Source: Prochilodus magdalenae
Taxonomy: Eukaryota > Chordata > Actinopteri > Characiformes > Prochilodontidae
Assembly (NCBI GenBank): GCA_024036415.1
Contig: JAMWET010007209.1
Span: forward strand, 173,501 to 237,500
Reading direction: 5' to 3'
Length of the DNA: 64,000 bases
In this document: piece after piece, positions 51,559 through 64,000 of the stretch
How positions within the stretch are numbered: position 1 is the first letter of the stretch
Layout: each line of letters begins with the position of its first letter
Notes under the pieces: generated by a model
The model's input: the letters and a program-made list of their open reading frames with translations, nothing else
The model's database searches: none
Told to the model about the DNA's origin: nothing
Program-made: the position numbers and the translations under genes

Positions 51559-52029
51559 AATGATGTACCACTACCTCCATTACACAGACACTGAAGGATC
51601 TATTTCTGCCATTTTAGCAGCTGCTCATGCTACCTATTGCTGCAACAGAATCTGTATTTGTAGCCCTCTAGTTCTAAAAATGCTTTAAATGGTTTTTTAA
51701 AAGCAACACGCAATCGACGGAAATCTAACACCTCTACAGTTCCCACTGTAACCAAAGAAAGCAAGTGTGAAATATGATACTGCCTGTGCATTCACTGGTT
51801 TTTAACCTGCACAGGATGTCATCTTACAGGATGTCAGTAAATGATGTGATTTTTGTGTTCTGTTCGTATGAACCTTTACTTAGATGGTAAAACTAACCTA
51901 AATACATTCTAATGAAGCTTCCAGAAGTCTGTAAGATATGTTCTCTTTTCCATACACTTCAAAAGTCTTGAAGGTATATCAGATGCTGAAACTGTAAAAT
52001 ACAAATAACAAACCTCTCGTCAATGTTTT

Positions 52030-52670
52030 CTTAAAACTGGAACAGTAAAAAAGTCTTAGGCCTAAACTGGCCTGCCTGCAGTCCAGACTTGAAGACACTC
52101 ACTGCATTATAAACTGAAGAATACGACAGAGGAGACCTCGAACCGTTGAGCCCCAGAAGTCTTATATCAAGTCATAAAATGAATTAACTTTGAAAACTAG
52201 ACTATTTTTTTTCTACATTATACAGGTATATCTATATTTTCTTGTATATATTTCTTGCCTCCTTGTGAAGTGAGAGATATTTATATGTATATTTAGATAT
52301 TTATCCATAGTGACCTGTACTATATATAGTTTATAGTTTATAGTTAACAGTTAATAATACTGCTGCCGGTACCGACCCATTTAGGTTCTTCATACTGCAC
52401 AACCCTGTTTTTATTTTTTCTAAATATTTGTATTTGTATCGGTGCTGTTTGTTTTTGTGAAACCGCTGTCTAATTAATCTCCTCAGTTTGCAAACGCTTT
52501 CAGAATGTTGTGAAAAGAGGAGATCATTAACACAGCGGTAAACATTAACCTATTCCAACTTGTAGCTGGGATCAAATTCAAAATGGATATATATTTAAGT
52601 TTTAACATCTGATTCATTCATTTTCAATTAAATACATGGTTGTAACGTTTTGCGCATCCCAACTTTTAGG
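52030..52670 (+). mobile_element. Tc1-like family fragment, copy 3 (transposase C-terminus and right end)
   Basis: AAACTGGCCTGCCTGCAGTC reads as the W-PACSPDL block, followed by RIRQRRPRTVEP and KSYIKS-type codons near 52115-52180, the C-terminal part of the same fish Tc1-like family as the fragments at 35618 and 35940. Upstream a partial AGTCTTAGG stretch is visible. CATCCCAACTTTTAGGACCA at 52656 resembles the right end. Stops break the frame. Confidence 0.62.
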
Positions 52671-52749
52671 ACCACAGCAATCACTACAGAGTGACAGCAT
52701 GAGGGGATCCATTATGTGTGTTAGTCAGATGCAAACATATGTCCACGCA

Positions 52750-52800
52750 CTCCCCCACACACACACATACACCCCTCACCCACGCCACATACACACACAT
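52750..52800. repeat. CA-rich tract
   Basis: Interrupted CACACA runs with C-rich spacers. Confidence 0.85.
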
Positions 52801-53168
52801 AAACCACATTAAGGAGGAAAGAGTCCTCAGGTTGATTTGTGTGCAGGCACTGTGGCTACTCATGCACACAAGTGCATAAAAGAATGCGAATGTTTAGGCT
52901 GTGAGAAAATTACACACTGGTATGTAAAGACCTGCTCAGCTGGCCAGGTGAGCCATTGTCAGTAAGGAACAAGTAAGCACGGTGATTATAATGAATCGGC
53001 AGTCCGCAGCAAGAAAAGGAAAAACTCCTACTTATGGTTCTTATCTGACAGCATTAAATCTGAATCAGATCCCCCCTCCTCCTACACACTCAGTTTCAGT
53101 GTTACTGTCAATATACCAATAATCACAGGTGTCACCAAAGCTTGCGACGCAGCATTCTTTTATAGTAA

Positions 53169-53486
53169 TCCAACATATATGACAATGTTTTCATCAAACC
53201 TGAAAAAACTAAAGACCACAACTTGACTGACAACTCTGACCTGTCAGACAACCTGGGTCAACCCACATTCAGGAAGTATCTATCAGGGTGCCAGAATAAA
53301 GTCTTGCTACATGTGCTGGAAAGTACCGAGCACTGGTACATACTGAAAATCATCTCCACAAACGCATCAGCTGAAACATATACCCTCAAAGAGGGCCATT
53401 TGTTTCAAGATCCACAGATATGTGTGGAAAAAGAACAGTTAATGCAGTGGCTACAATCAAGTGAAATAAAGAACCTGCCGTTGTAA
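53169..53486 (+). other. Unassigned open frame of about 105 codons
   Basis: An open frame runs from a TAA at about 53166 to a TAA at 53484. It has no ATG before an internal Met near its end (MQWLQSS). The composition looks protein-like (KYLSGCQNKVLLHVLEST, EHWYILKIIS, EKEQLMQWLQ) and is not low-complexity. I recognise no family. It could be an exon of a nested gene, a relic of a mobile-element protein, or chance in 64 kb. No clear splice acceptor of good quality was identified. Confidence 0.2.
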
Positions 53487-53849
53487 TCTGACATTTCATT
53501 GTGCTGTGTAATCTTTTTGAAGCTTTGGAGGCTATCTGGGTGACCTTTGGTAGAGTGAGTGTGTTAGTCACATATCACAAAGCTCCAGATTTAATCTCCT
53601 AATCATTTACATTAGCGTCTAAATTTGAACCATGTGTGCTTTGTTCTCCACTGGTAGATGGGTCTACGAGGTGCATTCTTGGTTCGGTCAAGGAGACCCA
53701 CAGTCCACACGCAATCTGATTCATCATGCTTTAATACTACAGAGCACTTTAGAACTATTCTTGGAATCACTTCTGCCCCTTTTATAGTGCTGTTATAATA
53801 CAAATAATAGAATTTGCAGAGAAGAACATACAAAGCTAGTGTGCCAGGA

Positions 53850-56000
53850 TCACCTCAGGTTGTGGTTTTCCATCTGCAGATGAAAGCAAGTCTGAAAACT
53901 ATAAAGAACTTCTTCCTTTTTGAGACTTATATGGTCCATACAGTCTGACATAACACAAACCAAACCAAAGTTTGAGCATGAGTGTGTTGAAGTCTTCTCA
54001 GCGCAGTCAGAGCAGCTCACCGGATCCTAGGGGTTTACCGCTGGCTTGACCTTATAACAGCCCTGAATGCACATGTACATCTACAAACGTGGGAGGTGGG
54101 GTTTCTTCTATGCATTGGCTTTCTGTCCCTCTCTCGCACACCCCCTCCACACACACACACATTTAGAGGTGCACGCGTACATGCACCGCACACGCACATA
54201 CAGGTCTTCATGTGTTTTGCAACAGATATTTGTGGGGCTGTTATGATTGTAAAGGGGAAGGATGGGATTTGGCTAAAGCAACAAACCGAGGCTGTGCCCC
54301 ATAAGCCACCCACATACACCACGCCCACACTGGGGTCAAATCCGACCACCCAAAGACACAACTAGAAGTCCCTTAATGAGGTACTGGATTAGTATATTTA
54401 TTTACAAGTTCTTGGACCAGCTGATGTTGACCTACAAATCTATTTGATTCAATGTGATTCAATTCGTGAGTTCATAGTCTGATACTTTCACAATATTTTG
54501 AACAAAAGTATCCAAATGTATATTAATTTGTTTACTAATGAATATGCTTCAGTGGCCTTTTTTTGAATGAGTTCTAGTTGTTTGTGAACTTTCTAAAAGC
54601 TTTCACTGAAATAAACAACATCAATGCTCATCCTTCAAAATCCACATTGTCTCTTCTTTGAATCAGAATGTTACAGTCTTAGGATCTACTACTTATACTT
54701 CATAACAAAAAAATCAGCTTTGAAGGAGCAAAATCTAGAACCATTAACTGTCTCAGAATCTAGTTTATAAGTTTAAATGTATGTCTTATTCCAAGCTTGC
54801 AAATGTTTTCGTATCAACAACACACCTTAAGTGCTTTTATTCAATAGATCATTTTACACATAGCCTGTACTGAAATAATCATGTAATGATTCATAGGCTG
54901 CAAACTCTACTAATAACAGTGAACAAAACCACAAAACAGCCTCCAGCTCATGAGTCTGCACCTTTAATGTATTAGCGTAGCATGGGAAAAAGTTATATCA
55001 CTGTAGGAAAAAAGAGAACTTTGACTGCAGTTGGCTAGGTGGCTCTGACTTTAAGACAGCACCGGACACCCTGTCCATAAACAACGATAAACAGATATAA
55101 GGCTGAGAGATAGGATTGAGGAACTGGGAGGAGATGGGGAGCTTGCAGGGTGTGAAAAGTTTGTCACAGGATACAGATGGTACAGAAGAATATTTATAGA
55201 AAGTTGCATAGGAAGTAGGAGTGAGATACATTTCAAATGCATTGTTTCATTTCAAAATGTATTTTAAATAACGAAAAAAAAAATCATATTTCAACAACTT
55301 GCTCATTTGAAAATACAAGTTCTCTCTTGGTCAGAAATATATTTAATTTCTGGGAAACCTATTATTCTCTTATCACAGATATACATTTTGTCCTAATTGG
55401 TTTAGAAATGTCATGTTGAGGTCAGAACACAAGAACATTAAACTATAGGTCTATTGTGAACCAGATACTTTATTCTGCCTTTCATTAAAGGCACGAAATG
55501 CCTCATACGTACTAGCTAGCTAGTGTATTGTTGTGATAATGCTACTGCACAGTTTCCATTTTACTCAGTAGTGTTTCATAACATACCCGAAGGATGAAGC
55601 AGTTTCAATTTTTGTTAATCACCTAAGATAAGTATAGCTTATTTTCGGTTTGAATAAGGTGTTTACAACCAGCAGTGTGCAGTGTGCAAAACAGGGCAAT
55701 TCTCTTCATCCAAGCTTTTATATCTCATGTTGCAAATTGGACTTTAAAAGCATAACGTAAACATGGCTTTACATCCATATGAACATGCAGAGACGGACAG
55801 ATCCTGTTGTTTAGGTTTATACTTCCACAATTAAGTCTATTTGCCCTCAATCAACCAATGACACCACAAGTTTACTGACACTGGGTTTGACAAAAGACGA
55901 TTTTTCCAAATATCCCACTGGTTTGTGGTAGTGCACGGTATATCAAAGATAAAAAAAAAAATACAATTGGTTGTACCTCATTACTCTACTTGTTGTTTCA
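53850..56000. other. Intronic stretch without recognised genes
   Basis: CA-rich patches lie near 54136-54170 and 54185-54205. A 12-A run is at 55275. Nothing else is supported. Confidence 0.5.
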
Positions 56001-58309
56001 TGTTTTAAAAAATGCTAAGTGAAAAACAAAATCTCATGTCCATGTTTTACCAAGTTAGCACTGACACCAGAATTTTGGCCTGAGCTGTATAAAACTGCTA
56101 GTCGGGCCCAGGATGCTGTTCTTGTTGATAGAGGCGTGTCATCTCAAGCGGATCACTCCAAAGAAACACTGTCCGGGTCAGGGACCAGTCTAAATACCCC
56201 AGCCTAATCCCGCTCTCTTTGTGTAGACTGGTGAGTAAGTGTGAACGGAACTGCTATGTTTGTGTCAGTGCTGGGAAACGCCCTTCAGCTTCACTCAGCA
56301 AGCTCATGTGAATTCAGCTGAGGCTGACAAGCTTCCGCTGGCACCTCCTGAAAACTGGAAAGTGGGCATCAAAATGAATACACTGCCCACACTGGAGGAC
56401 TGCTTCTGAGGTTGCTGCAAGAAGGAATATCTAAACCTGAGAGATGAAATACGCTGGAACTAATGTGTGTAGCAGCTGTTCAGCTACTCCTGAGGGCGTC
56501 TGACAAATTGGTTATGATGTATGTGTTAACCCATTAATGCTGAGGCTTATTTCAGCCTTTTAGTCTAATTGGCTCCTTTAACAGCATAACTTCTCATTTC
56601 CATTTTCAGATGTAATGTGATATGTAAAAAACAGGACCTCACAGAGCTGAAGGATCTCAGACTTTTATTATGTTTGGGTCAAAAACTAGCACTTTGAGTG
56701 AAACTACCACACACATTTCACATTTAAGACACGTTTAATGTTACTGTGATTTGGATTCTCTTCCGAATTTCAGTGCACCGTTCTCAATTTCACTACTTCA
56801 GAGCTTCTGATAATAAAAGCAGGACTGTGCTTCTTTTATACAGTGATAGACAACACAGTAACACAGAGAGCCCCAATACCAAACGCCGATGCATTTTATT
56901 GTAGAAATCAAACTGTTCTGGCGTGTGTCTGACAAATTGCTTGTTATTCAGGTCTTAAACTATAGATGGCTTATCGTGGCAACACAGTCACATGTTCCAC
57001 TAGTAACATATAAGAGCTAAAATTCTGAAACTCTGCCCCTTCCCCCTTCTTTGTACATGTGCAACTCAATCCTGGCCTTGAAAAATCCCTCGCCGTAACT
57101 TTACCCCCTTGTGCCTAGCGGTACAAGGCAACCACCAGCATGTTTAATGGAGGCCTGCAAACATACGACTGGTGGGGGGATGAACAGAGATCTCTCTATA
57201 CAGCCACTGACCATATGGGGACCAGGGCTGGAGGTGGTAATTGATGGTATCTGTCTATGGCTCCGCGACCCGGCTAACAGACATGCAGAAACGCTGCGAT
57301 GGAGGTTAGAAGCAGGAACGGTGCAAAAGCTAGTGTTACATCCCTCCTACCCCATTCATTCGCTCATTCATGTAGGGGGCCCATGATCACAAAGAGTTAA
57401 CCCAGCTCTCCCCCTCTCCCCACCCAGGGCAACAAAGGGGTCTCTACTAAAGGATAAAGCACTTAGCTTAGCTCAGCTCAGGAGAAATAAGTCCGGGTCA
57501 CACAGCTACTGTATGTTGAGAGCCAGGGAGGCACTAGCACACAGACGGGCAACGCTCTACACCTTTTAACCCTTTACAATAAGGAGAACAGACTGAGGTG
57601 CTGCTGACCAGATGGTGGATGAAAACAATGAGCATTAGCTGTGACACACTGATGTGGCTGTGACACACTGGCAGAGCAGACAACAGCACATGGAGTGAGG
57701 ACAGCTATACAGCACCATGTTACTGGCCTCTCTACACCTGGCCTTCTACAGCTTTAACCTGGAGTGTGGCGAACCACACTGTTACATTAAAAACAAGCTC
57801 TGGCACATCTATAAATTCAGCATATTTCATCCTGTTATATCTAACATATATTTATGTCGATACATGTTAGAACGGCAGCAGGGTGTAAATAGCAATGTAC
57901 CGGCTATCTTAAACACACAGTAAAATGTACTTATAAAGTACTTTTTAAAGAATTAGACCTTTTAAAATGGCGTTTTCTGGAGTGATCTTAACTATCTACT
58001 CAAGTTCTGACAGAGAAATTCTAGTTTATGATTATTTTATCATCACAGAAACGACAGGCCTGCAGTTGCTTGCTTCTGATCAGTGGTCTAGTTAAGTAAC
58101 ATGGCTGTTGCTGTAGATAAAAAACGTATATCCTTAACCTAAGTAATATCCCAGTATATAGTATCTTAGCTTATATATCAGAATTAATATACGTTTTCTT
58201 ATGTGAGTAGTTTTATTCCACAGTGAATCTTGACTACAATAAACTAAAATTGGTCAGAAATCCACTGATAAAGTCAACATCAGAAGCCTCCCGTAAAAGA
58301 ATAGGTAGA

Positions 58310-58560
58310 CAGCCTCAGCAATTTGCCCACCAGTCAGTGCTGTCCTCGTCTGCAGGGTTCTTTTGTGGAGGCTGTGTTTGAGTTGGTGCGCCCCGGTCGT
58401 CTCTGTTTGCATGAGCAGACAGAGAGGTGCTGAGGAGCCTCTCCATTTGTTTAACTCTCATCCATTCAACTTTGACAAACACAGACCATTAAACAGCGCT
58501 GACACAGCGGGGCTTTAGCGAGCCACCACTGAAATGAACAGTATGCAGAGGATATGATAG
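58310..58560. promoter_or_regulatory. Candidate conserved non-coding element
   Basis: Repeat-free, balanced sequence with an octamer-like TTTGCATGAG near 58406, AACAGCGCTGACA near 58493 and an AACTTTGACAAAC (nuclear-receptor/TCF-like) near 58470. There is no coding similarity. Function is inferred only. Confidence 0.3.
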
Positions 58561-59672
58561 CTATTCACTCATCTTTCCAACTGGTTATCTATAGGAAAAT
58601 TGTTACTCTGAGCCTCCAACGTGAAGCTGATCTACAGTAGGAGTGTACTGAGAAAATCACAATAAAATCAGTTCACAACAGAGCTGTTGTATGTAAATGT
58701 GTTCTATTTTTTTATTTTTACACAAAATATAGTAAGTAATTTTAAGTAATTGAATATTATTATCTTTAATCCTCATTGATCTAAAATTGGTGAATCTATG
58801 ACATCAATTTTGGCTTGCTAAGATCTATGACAATTAAGACATATAACAATTATAAATCATAAATATAGAAAATATTCATGATAATATTCAATAAACAATG
58901 TAAGTTTTAAATGATTAGCATTAACACAATCAATCTGTGGCAAATTGTTTATGATGTCATGATATGATACAAAATATTCTATTATTTTAAATTAATTAAA
59001 TGAGCAGTATGCAAGATTAGTTCCATAATCTTGCATACTTCCATAATCCATAACTAAAATCATCAAAAGAATATGGAGAAATAACAGTTTTACAGTACCC
59101 ATGTTCAGCAGCAAACAAGAGAAGTGATCTAAATAGAGGCAAATCAATAGCTAACTTAGGCACTGCTGGAGACAGAGCTCGGCAGGCAAAGGGATGAAGT
59201 TTGATCCTGTACTTGCAATGTTCTAAATGGGTAAGAACAGAAGAGGGAGGAGAGGGTGTATTTTTTCACCATGTGTTGCCCCCTTTTAGTTTAGAATATG
59301 AATCGGACAGGTTTTGTCGTCTTACAAATTGCAAATTTGAAAGTTAAAGGTGCCAGAAAAGGTTCTGTGCACATTGCCATGTAAGAACTAATGTGGTCCC
59401 TTACAGAACCTTTCAATGGATAGTCTTTAGTGTCATTAGTAAAGGATATGTGAGAGTATGACAAACCCAATTTTAAAGAATCTACATATTATGTAGGTAG
59501 CATCTTTTTTCGTAATAAAATGAAAACTATTCAAAATATGCAGTAAAACGCTTTTGCTGGATTCTGATTAGATGTCCTGCTAAAGTATTTGTTGTCCTGT
59601 ATTGCCTGCTTTACTCCATTTGCGTATCATACATTTGCGTCAGCCTGAGCACAAACCTTTCAAGTTCAAATG

Positions 59673-59722
59673 AGAGCAAGGGAGAGAGAGCAAGGGAGAG
59701 AGAGTGTGAGAGAAAGAGAGGC
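59673..59722. repeat. GA-rich tandem repeat
   Basis: GAGAGCAAGG repeated, then GAGAGAGAGTGTGAGAGAAA. Confidence 0.85.
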
Positions 59723-60158
59723 CTAAAACATTCAGTAAACAAATCCTTCAGTGTATGATAGAGACGTTCCTATTGCTTTTCCTGCATGTGGCCGCCCTGA
59801 GGAAGGCCCTGAGGAAACAACCATTAGACAACAGTTAATCTCCACTACAGCACACAAGTAATCGGCCCCCAGGCTCTCACCAGGTTGGCCAGTGCTCTAA
59901 AATGAAATATAATTAGTGTTAAAACCATCAATAAACTTTTTTTTCTGTTTTCAGTTCTGAAACAGCTGTTATAAGTAAAGGCATCAGTGAGACTAGAATC
60001 TGTGTGTTAATGACAGCAGTGATTTTGCTGGCTTTCTTCACACCAGCACTTGGTATTTGTAGTTGCCGTCCCAACTCACGCCATTTCATTAGGAGATGAG
60101 TGCAAGTGCTGAGCTCGTGCTCCACACCTTCAATAGCTGAATATGATGCCCCAGGCAG

Positions 60159-60216
60159 CTCTCTCTCTCTCTGTCTCTCTCTCTGGGGTCATTCAGAGGA
60201 CTAGAGAGAGAGAGAG
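60159..60216. repeat. (CT)n and (AG)n arms in inverted orientation
   Basis: CT at 60159-60184, an 18-bp spacer, then AG at 60203-60216. The arms can pair as a stem of about 14 bp. Confidence 0.9.
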
Positions 60217-60479
60217 TGAACTTCTGACTCTCAGTCTGAATGACACGGACCATTGTGAAGAGATATTCAACACGTGGAAGAAAAGAAAAGGGGAGGACTA
60301 TGATGTGCCATTTCTCCCTGCATATATAGAGTTCAAAACACAAGTCTCCTACACATTTAACGTACCGTGTGCATATTCCACATATTTCAGTTACTACCCA
60401 AAGTTTAGCATGACATCACCATGCACCATGGAAAACAGTCCCATGCTGAAGAAGTAACAGAATACAGAACTGTCGAATG

Positions 60480-63440
60480 TTTCAGGCACCTAAAGAAAAA
60501 CTGATTTAAGAAATTTACTTAAAGAAAGTCTTTGTTTGCTCAAATCCAATTCCAATCCTTTCCCTGTGGCAGCCTGGTATTATTGTAGTTATCATCAATC
60601 CTTTAATGAATGAAATTCAATTCAGGTGTGCAGGTGTGATGAAAATGATCGAATTCATGTGATGGAGAAATCTAGACTAAAACCAGTGTTTTTTAAACCA
60701 GCTCACCAGGTATCACCAACATTTTTGAAAACAATCAATTTCCTGTCACGTTTTTACTGCATTCATGTTCATTTGTATTTATTCTAAAGTTACATGGTGT
60801 TGTACTGGCAGAAACAGTTACATAAATAACTGTTAATAACATTTAGATAAATGTTTGTGTTATTAATTGTGTACCTGAGACAGCAGAGACATGTGTACAT
60901 GTGTTAGCAACATGCTTGGCCACACCCCCATCCCACCCCAGATGTGTCAGTAGAACATGACCTAGTCCTATCAGGTCCAAGATTCAGAAATGAAAAAAAA
61001 TAACTGTAGCAGTAAAAGAAAAATAACAGAATGCACAAAAAGCTAACACACCAAGTTTACCACCATTCTGATCTTCAAGGATTCCCTATGAAGCTCTAAT
61101 ATTTACCTGACCTTGTGTGTATGTACCTTCATCTCTGCAGCCCATTCTTCAGATAATTAGTTATGAACTATTTGCTATGGGGACTTCTGCACAGTACAGT
61201 ATAATAAAAAAAAAAAAAACAGTGTTTTGTAACCCCAGCAATTGCAAAGTAGATTGTGTCTAAGCCAGAACAGCTACCAAAATACAGAGAAGAAACAAAA
61301 TGTCGGCCCCAAAGAAATCACAGAATTTGTGTAACAGTAACAAACGAGAAGCGTGTCTAGCCACAGCTGCTACACTCATTAAAAAAGAGATGGTCAAAGT
61401 GGTTGCAGATCAGAATCTTCTAGCTGGTTAAATGCTACAAGCTCTGTTTAAGTGCTACAGAAAAGCTTTATGTTCATGCTCACCATCTGGCAAGAGCATA
61501 GTAGCTAAATGCAGCAAGAATATGCAGCTGAAATACATTCCTGCATACATTTCTGATCTTGTGCAATTCTTTAAAAGAAAAAAAAACCTGCAGAGAATAC
61601 TCCAGGCGCACAAGAGTCCTTATCTGGCAGGAGACCCAGAAAAAGTCTGGATATGATCCAAAGCTAATATTTCTCAATGCGGGCTTTCCACAAACCTTCA
61701 CCATTATCACCCGGCTTTGTTTCGATAAAAGCCTTCTGTTACTCTCTAATACAGGTACTTTACTCGCCATGTTTTCCCATCTGTAACTAAGCTGTACAGA
61801 GCCCAATATGCATGCGACTGAGCACTTTAATCAAACCAGCTCATACTTAAGGGACGGCTGTTGCAAATTCATGAATGGAAATTTGAAAAGATCGATCAGT
61901 GTTTCACATGGAATGGCTTACAGCTAAAATAACAGCCTAACGCTCCATCGACGCAGCTGCTGTTAAAACTGCTGAGGATGAACATGACTGTCTAAAGCTG
62001 AGCACCATCCAAAGAAACAGAAACGGGCTTTGGCCTTCGAATTTATCAGGAATTGAGGAATTTTTAGTGTTTGACTCAAGATTGGACAAGGGCTTAGCTG
62101 TCAAGACCAATTTATAGCCCAGGCGACAAGTGGTGCTGTAAAAAAAATGTGGTGGACAGATGTCGCAGCGCTGTAGGCTTACACAGTCCTACGCCAAAGA
62201 CAATTTGTCAGCAACACACACATTACTTTCAGGACTCTATCATCATTCTTCAAAACGTGTGCTCAGTCTTTCAAGTCCATGTTCCCGTTAACAATATAGC
62301 CAGTGATGCCTCCTCTGTGAGCAGCATTTGTCAGTGTCTACTCAGTGATTGTTTACTAGCCTATTTGCTGCTGCACTTTCTGCAGTTCAGGCTAACTAAG
62401 CTAACTTTACAACACTGACTTTCTATCCAATCAGGGTGAGCGACAAAGTCTACCCATCTGCGACATTGTAGCACACAGAATTTGCCTATTTTATGTCATT
62501 TTTGTCATGTGATACTTGCCACCTGGACTTTAAATTGGATACAGCAGAGTCTCAGTAGGTTTTTCAATGCAGCAATCTTCATAATTACAAGCATATGCAC
62601 TAGGTGCATAACAATGCACATTTTCAGGCTTGATATGGTTTTCAATTCTGTCAGGATACAAATAGATTGTGTTAAAAAAGATTTTACAGAGATTCTTTCT
62701 TTAAAAAAAACATGGGCTGAATGTATCACTGCATCTCTAGAATGGAGTCATTACATTGCACACAGTTTAAAATGTATATCCTATGTGCAATAATAATTCA
62801 CCATAAACCAACTGGCTAAGTGCAGCTTGAAAATTTGAAACACACGATATTCACCATGCCGAAGTCAATGACTGGGAGAGTCATTACAGTAAGCTAATTA
62901 ACAAACATAGCTTAGCTAAAGATCTGCATTTTAATTTCTTGTTCTACCTTAAATGATTTAGCAGACACATTCAGACGTCTGGAACGGCACTACTTAAGAT
63001 GAAATGGAGACAACTGTGTGAATACAGCATACAGTGTCATCCAGTCTGGTACTGGCCGACCCAACACGTTACTCTACAGAGTTCATCACATTTGCTTCAA
63101 GCTTTCTGGTCATCATCGAATGCGGTTAGGACATGCAACTGGTAATGTTCAAAAGTATTGTCCAGCTTTCTGATGGACTGCTACTTTGTTGTATTAGAAC
63201 GGAAGTGCTGGGATATGTAAGGTGATGGCTGCACTGCTGTTAAAACCGGTCGACAGTCTAACGTAATGCCATTGCAGCACATTAGTGTGTTTTGGCTTAC
63301 CCGCTCTAAGTATGCGAGTAGAGTGTGGGGTGGGCTGGTCTGCATCATGTAACTCCTGATCTGAAAACGCTCCGGCCCTATGGTGGAGGTGGTGCGGATT
63401 TTATGAAGCTGAATATGTTTGCAGATCTTCTTAGCAGTAC
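60480..63440. other. Intronic stretch without recognised genes
   Basis: Contains a 14-A run (61207-61220). Around 61600-61800 the sequence is repeat-free and may be conserved. Frames up to 108 codons show no family motifs. Confidence 0.45.
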
Positions 63441-63443
63441 GGA

Positions 63444-63512
63444 TAAAGAGCAGAAACGGAGAAAGAGACAGAGGCAGAGAAAGAGGGCGAGAGAGAGAGA
63501 GAGAGGGCGTGT
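63444..63512. repeat. GA-rich microsatellite
   Basis: Purine-rich run ending in (GA)n. It is followed at 63580-63610 by a TG run. Confidence 0.92.
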
Positions 63513-64000
63513 AAGTTCGAACTTGTAGTGTCAGCAAACAGAGATCAAACCACACCGTCTCATCAAAAAGGGATTGAAGTCTGTGTGTGTGAGTGTGTGC
63601 ATGTGTGTGGAGCAGCAGGTGTGAATGCTTTTCTGCTTTGAGGTTGTGAAGCTCTGAGATGAGTAACAGCGCTCGGACTGAATGTGTCCTTTAGGGCAGA
63701 GACCAGCTGTGTTGTGTGACTGACATGCTAGTCATACACACACAGCCACACAACCATGACCTTCGCGACCTTCACGCTCCACTGGACCACCACTTATTAC
63801 TGCCTGTCCCAGGCCGCCTGTACGTGTGTGAGTGAAAGAGAACGGAAAGGTTTTAAGAGATATTCCGTCGGTTTTCCACAAATTGCGACTCCCACTGTGT
63901 TTGCACTGATTAGTTTCTATTTTGCGTCATTTCGGATCATCAATGGTCACAGACAGTGACAGTAGAACTGCCGATCGAGAGAATCTTGACTGTTTGGATT

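Larger units (their letters stand above)
28371..64000 (-). other. kcnq1 intron 11 (partial, at least 35.6 kb)
   Basis: Everything at higher coordinates than the helix-B exon lies upstream of it in the gene. I looked for the preceding exon (a Ser-rich linker with motifs such as SVRKSP, HFMRTNS and TPITHIS in other species) among the minus-strand frames and did not recognise it, so this whole stretch is provisionally one intron. In human the introns around exons 10 to 12 are also very long. It contains transposon relics, microsatellites and several GC-balanced islands listed separately. Another gene nested inside cannot be excluded. Confidence 0.6.

Noticed and set aside
57111..57386. 91-codon plus-strand frame in a GC-richer segment
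   Set aside because: It has no ATG at its start and no recognisable motif. Left out as a gene, although the segment could be conserved non-coding DNA.
61480..61806. 108-codon minus-strand frame
   Set aside because: Resembles no family I know. The surrounding sequence may be conserved non-coding DNA, but coding function is unsupported.
28371..64000. Exon 11 or earlier exons of kcnq1
   Set aside because: I looked for SVRKSP, HFMRTNS and TPITHIS-like codons on the minus strand and found none. Absence by eye is not proof.

Overview
The window is vertebrate nuclear DNA, almost certainly from a teleost fish. It has no operons and no dense coding. It is AT-rich, full of (CA/TG)n, (GA)n, (GATA)n and (TA)n microsatellites, and carries many decayed Tc1/mariner copies plus LINE 3' tails ending in AATAAA-type motifs, as is usual for fish. 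The species cannot be named from the sequence. An otophysan such as a characin or catfish would fit, but that is a guess.

The only recognisable host gene is on the minus strand. Four short exons between 28370 and 26707 encode a contiguous piece of the cytoplasmic C-terminus of the voltage-gated potassium channel KCNQ1 (Kv7.1). They match human coding exons 12 to 15: 76, 95, 41 and 62 bp, against 76, 95, 47 and 62 bp recalled for human. All have AG/GT splice borders and compatible phases. They cover helix B, helix C, the C-D linker and the start of helix D, which are the calmodulin/PIP2-binding and tetramer-assembly part of the channel. The three introns between them are short (341, 112 and 937 bp). 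I found neither the preceding exon (28371-64000) nor the final exon (1-26706). The window therefore appears to be the 3' part of kcnq1 with at least 35.6 kb of intron 11 and probably a long last intron, as in mammals.

Layout, left to right: 1-3300 has two decayed Tc1-like relics on opposite strands. 4100-4325 has a (CA)n/(TG)n inverted pair. 5820-6290 is a GC-richer island with GATA-type motifs. 9550-10175 is a Tc1 relic next to a (TA)n tract. 15030-15660 and 17640-17960 are more Tc1 relics. 24390-25720 and 26880-27505 are LINE 3' ends, the second inside the 937-bp kcnq1 intron. 28790-30545 is an AAGTATACTT-rich repeat with a 1.05-kb Tc1/IS630-type deletion derivative inserted in it. 32515-32757 is a dispersed fish repeat. 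35618-36145 has two fragments of one Tc1-like family, with a third at 52030-52670. 43412-45330 holds long polypurine tracts. 47068-48582 is a nearly full-length but broken Tc1-like transposon inserted in a (TA)n tract. The remainder is intronic or flanking DNA with several GC-balanced islands that are candidate enhancers.

No RNA gene, CRISPR array, prokaryotic-style system or clearly new coding system was found. Most long open frames come from low-complexity tracts or dead transposons. Family comparisons are from memory; no search was run.
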